A stretch of 8,775 bases of DNA from Bacteroidota bacterium. GTDB taxonomy: Bacteria; Bacteroidota; Bacteroidia; B-17B0; B-17BO. Shown here in pieces: positions 7,198-8,775 of the stretch (its first letter is position 1; each line of letters starts with the position of its first letter). Position numbers and translations under genes: made by a program. Below the pieces are notes generated by a model that did not search any database, had not been told where the DNA came from, and saw nothing but the letters and a program-made list of their open reading frames with translations. The stretch is taken from assembly GCA_947462425.1 (NCBI GenBank), contig CANHPI010000092.1, forward strand, positions 1 through 8,775, in the 5' to 3' direction.

Positions 7198-7724
7198 TGG
7201 AAGATAAAAAATTATTATTTATTTGCGGATTTATGAGTGCTGGTAAAACCACTCATGGTAAAAAGTTGGCTAAAAATATTGGCTATCATTTTATTGATTT
7301 AGATCAGTATACTGAAAAGAAGTTTGGCAAGGCCATCACCGAATTATTTGCCGAAGTTGGCGAAGATGAATTTCGAAATATTGAAACTACTTCTTTAAAT
7401 GAATGTATTAATGATAATCAAAAAACAGTTATTGCTTTAGGAGGCGGCACGCCTTGCTTTAATAATAACAGCGAACTCCTAAGTAAAAGTGGGCAATTAA
7501 TTTATCTTAAAATGGATGCCGAAGCTTTGCTAAAACGGGTTTTTGGTATTAAAGCAAACAGACCATTATTGGCAAATCAAGAAGAAAAAGACATGCTTCC
7601 TTATATTGAAGATCTTTTACAAAAACGCGCTCCTTACTACGAAAAATCTAACTTGACGGTTTACCACAATAATTTGCATGAAGATGAATTTAAAGAAACT
7701 GTATTAAACTTTATTAAAAAGTAA
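7197..7724 (+). CDS. aroK: Shikimate kinase
   Basis: This enzyme phosphorylates shikimate with ATP on the way to chorismate and the aromatic amino acids. The 175-residue sequence has Walker A GFMSAGKT (11-18), FIDLD (32-36) with Asp34 for Mg and Asp36 for shikimate, DEFR with Arg60, the GGG shikimate loop at 82-84, the lid Arg122 in NRPLL, and Arg144 in KRAPYY. Length is typical. The start is GTG at 7197, sharing its G with the kdsB stop (TAGTG). The first internal ATG, at codon 13, would cut Walker A, so GTG is needed, and translation is probably coupled to kdsB. The next gene begins directly after its stop. The symbol aroK is given by function; aroL-type naming cannot be separated from sequence alone. 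Confidence 0.94.
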   Translation: MEDKKLLFICGFMSAGKTTHGKKLAKNIGYHFIDLDQYTEKKFGKAITELFAEVGEDEFRNIETTSLNECINDNQKTVIALGGGTPCFNNNSELLSKSGQLIYLKMDAEALLKRVFGIKANRPLLANQEEKDMLPYIEDLLQKRAPYYEKSNLTVYHNNLHEDEFKETVLNFIKK

Positions 7725-8639
7725 ATGCGGTCAAAAATTATTACCATACTTTTTATAGGTTATTGTACTTCTATTTTTGGACAGTTGCGTATCAAAAAAA
7801 ATTATGGTTTTAATATTGGCTTTGTTAGCGCAATAGGAACTCATGTGCAACGATTTGGTTTTGTGTTGCAAGGGTACGCTGTTTATGATTTTGCTCAACT
7901 TAACGCTTCTTTTAGGTTTTATGATAACTTTCGTAATCTTGGACCTAGAGGCGAGCATACTGAATTCAATGCAGCTTTAGGACTGTGTTTAGGTTATGGA
8001 GAAAAAACTCATGAGAAAAATTTATTTATTAGTTCCATCAGTAACCAAACAAGGTATAAAAATTCAGTAGCCTACAGCTATAATATTTGGAGGAACAACA
8101 TAAAAACATCTCAGGTTACTGGTATCATTGCTTTTCAATTCAATCATTTTTCAATCATTTCAGAAAACGATTTATTAGCTAAACCAATTTTAGATAGATT
8201 TAGAACAGGTGCTTTTTTATTGCAATATCAGAATAAACATTTTCAATACGCTATTAATTGCACTATGTGGACCGGTAAAATGGGGGCGGGAATTAGAACA
8301 GATTCTTTATTTCCTAAAGCTGGTTATTTAACTACAACTGATGGAGTTTATAGTAACTTATCTCATGGTTTATTAAGCGCGCAAGTAAAATATGCAAATC
8401 AGTTTGGACAATATTTACAAGCAAATGCAGGTTTTGATGCAGAGCAAGTAAGAAATGTTGTTCAAAATAAAATGATTCACGATATGCCTTTTATTCCTAG
8501 TAAATGGAATAAAGCTCAAAATCATCACATACCAATGATTGATACTTTAGGTAATCAGTACTTATATCACAAAGAGCAAAAAATAAGAAAACCAAAATTG
8601 TTTTTAAACGGATACACAAGTCCTAATGTGTTTTATTAA
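7725..8639 (+). CDS. Secreted protein resembling polymorphic toxin type 23 (Ntox23-like)
   Basis: This 304-residue protein starts with a signal peptide (residues 1-19, cut before GQLR or QLR). The rest is rich in short beta-prone stretches: GFNIGFVSAIGTHVQRFGFVL, then NLGPRG, IKTSQVTGIIAFQFN, ENDLLAKPILDRFRTGAFLLQY, YAINCTMWTG, SHGLLSAQVKYA, AGFDAEQVRNVVQNKMIHDM and, at the end, IPMIDTLGNQYLY with NGYTSPNVFY. From memory this pattern matches Bacteroidota proteins annotated as polymorphic toxin type 23 domain proteins; I could not search to confirm it. Ntox23 is predicted to be an all-beta toxin domain. No delivery module (Rhs, long repeats or T9SS sorting domain) and no immunity gene is seen next to it, so toxicity is uncertain and an envelope beta-protein is an alternative. 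The ATG follows the shikimate kinase stop with no gap (TAAATG), indicating a shared transcript and coupled translation. Confidence 0.6.
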   Translation: MRSKIITILFIGYCTSIFGQLRIKKNYGFNIGFVSAIGTHVQRFGFVLQGYAVYDFAQLNASFRFYDNFRNLGPRGEHTEFNAALGLCLGYGEKTHEKNLFISSISNQTRYKNSVAYSYNIWRNNIKTSQVTGIIAFQFNHFSIISENDLLAKPILDRFRTGAFLLQYQNKHFQYAINCTMWTGKMGAGIRTDSLFPKAGYLTTTDGVYSNLSHGLLSAQVKYANQFGQYLQANAGFDAEQVRNVVQNKMIHDMPFIPSKWNKAQNHHIPMIDTLGNQYLYHKEQKIRKPKLFLNGYTSPNVFY

Positions 8640-8705
8640 TTTTGATTTTATGAGATTTAGTAATTTCATATGTAGATATTATTGTTTTTAAGTTGCCATA
8701 TGGTT

Positions 8706-8746
8706 TAGCCAGTTTATGTTCATTTGTGTTTTGTCAAACGTGGCTA
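8706..8746. repeat. Imperfect inverted repeat after the last gene
   Basis: TAGCCAGTTT (8706-8715) can pair with AAACGTGGCTA (8736-8746), forming 10 bp with one bulged G and a 20-nt loop. It is followed by only three T residues on the plus strand, so it is a poor intrinsic terminator. It lies 66 bp past the stop of the toxin-23-like gene and may still end that transcript. The rest of 8640-8775 shows no coding region. Confidence 0.3.
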
Positions 8747-8775
8747 TTTCATATAATTAGAGTTTATTTTTTTTA

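Noticed and set aside
7731..7958. 75-codon minus-strand reading frame, considered as an immunity partner antisense to the toxin-23-like gene
   Set aside because: It lies entirely antisense to the signal peptide and first strands of that gene, its Lys/Ser-rich product has no domain-like features, and no promoter was seen for it.

Overview
The window is about 30% GC and looks like chromosomal DNA of a Bacteroidota member, probably a flavobacterial or sphingobacterial relative. The evidence is a type IX secretion (T9SS) C-terminal sorting domain on a repetitive PKD protein, genes without Shine-Dalgarno sequences, candidate promoters of the TTG/TAnnTTTG type, a signal-peptide S9A prolyl oligopeptidase, and a DUF1571 protein of the Bacteroidota form. 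The sequence alone does not fix the genus.

Layout. Bases 2-1363 (+) are the 3' end of a large secreted adhesin-like gene: one PKD domain, three 68-70-residue repeats, one further Ig-like unit and a T9SS sorting domain. A strong hairpin terminator follows in a 271-bp convergent gap. On the minus strand, a DNA alkylation repair gene (AlkD family, start 3333) lies 37 bp upstream of a glucosaminidase-LysM gene (2543-1635), probably as a two-gene unit. A prolyl oligopeptidase gene (3356-5461, +) diverges from the AlkD gene across only 22 bp. It converges on a DUF1571 gene (6360-5458, -), and the two stop codons overlap. From 6451 three genes are packed with no space on the plus strand: kdsB (CMP-KDO synthetase), a GTG-started shikimate kinase, and a secreted protein that resembles the polymorphic toxin type 23 family. 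The last 136 bp hold no gene; a weak inverted repeat is the only structure there.

How the genes relate. Most act in the envelope or outside the cell: T9SS adhesin, peptidoglycan hydrolase, exported peptidase, periplasmic DUF1571 protein and KDO activation for LPS. Two are cytoplasmic housekeeping genes, for alkylation repair and aromatic biosynthesis. No mobile element, CRISPR array, tRNA or rRNA is visible. I found no convincing new multi-gene system. The points most worth a second look are the standalone toxin-23-like protein, the LysM-like segment inside the DUF1571 protein, and the compressed divergent promoter region at 3309-3374.
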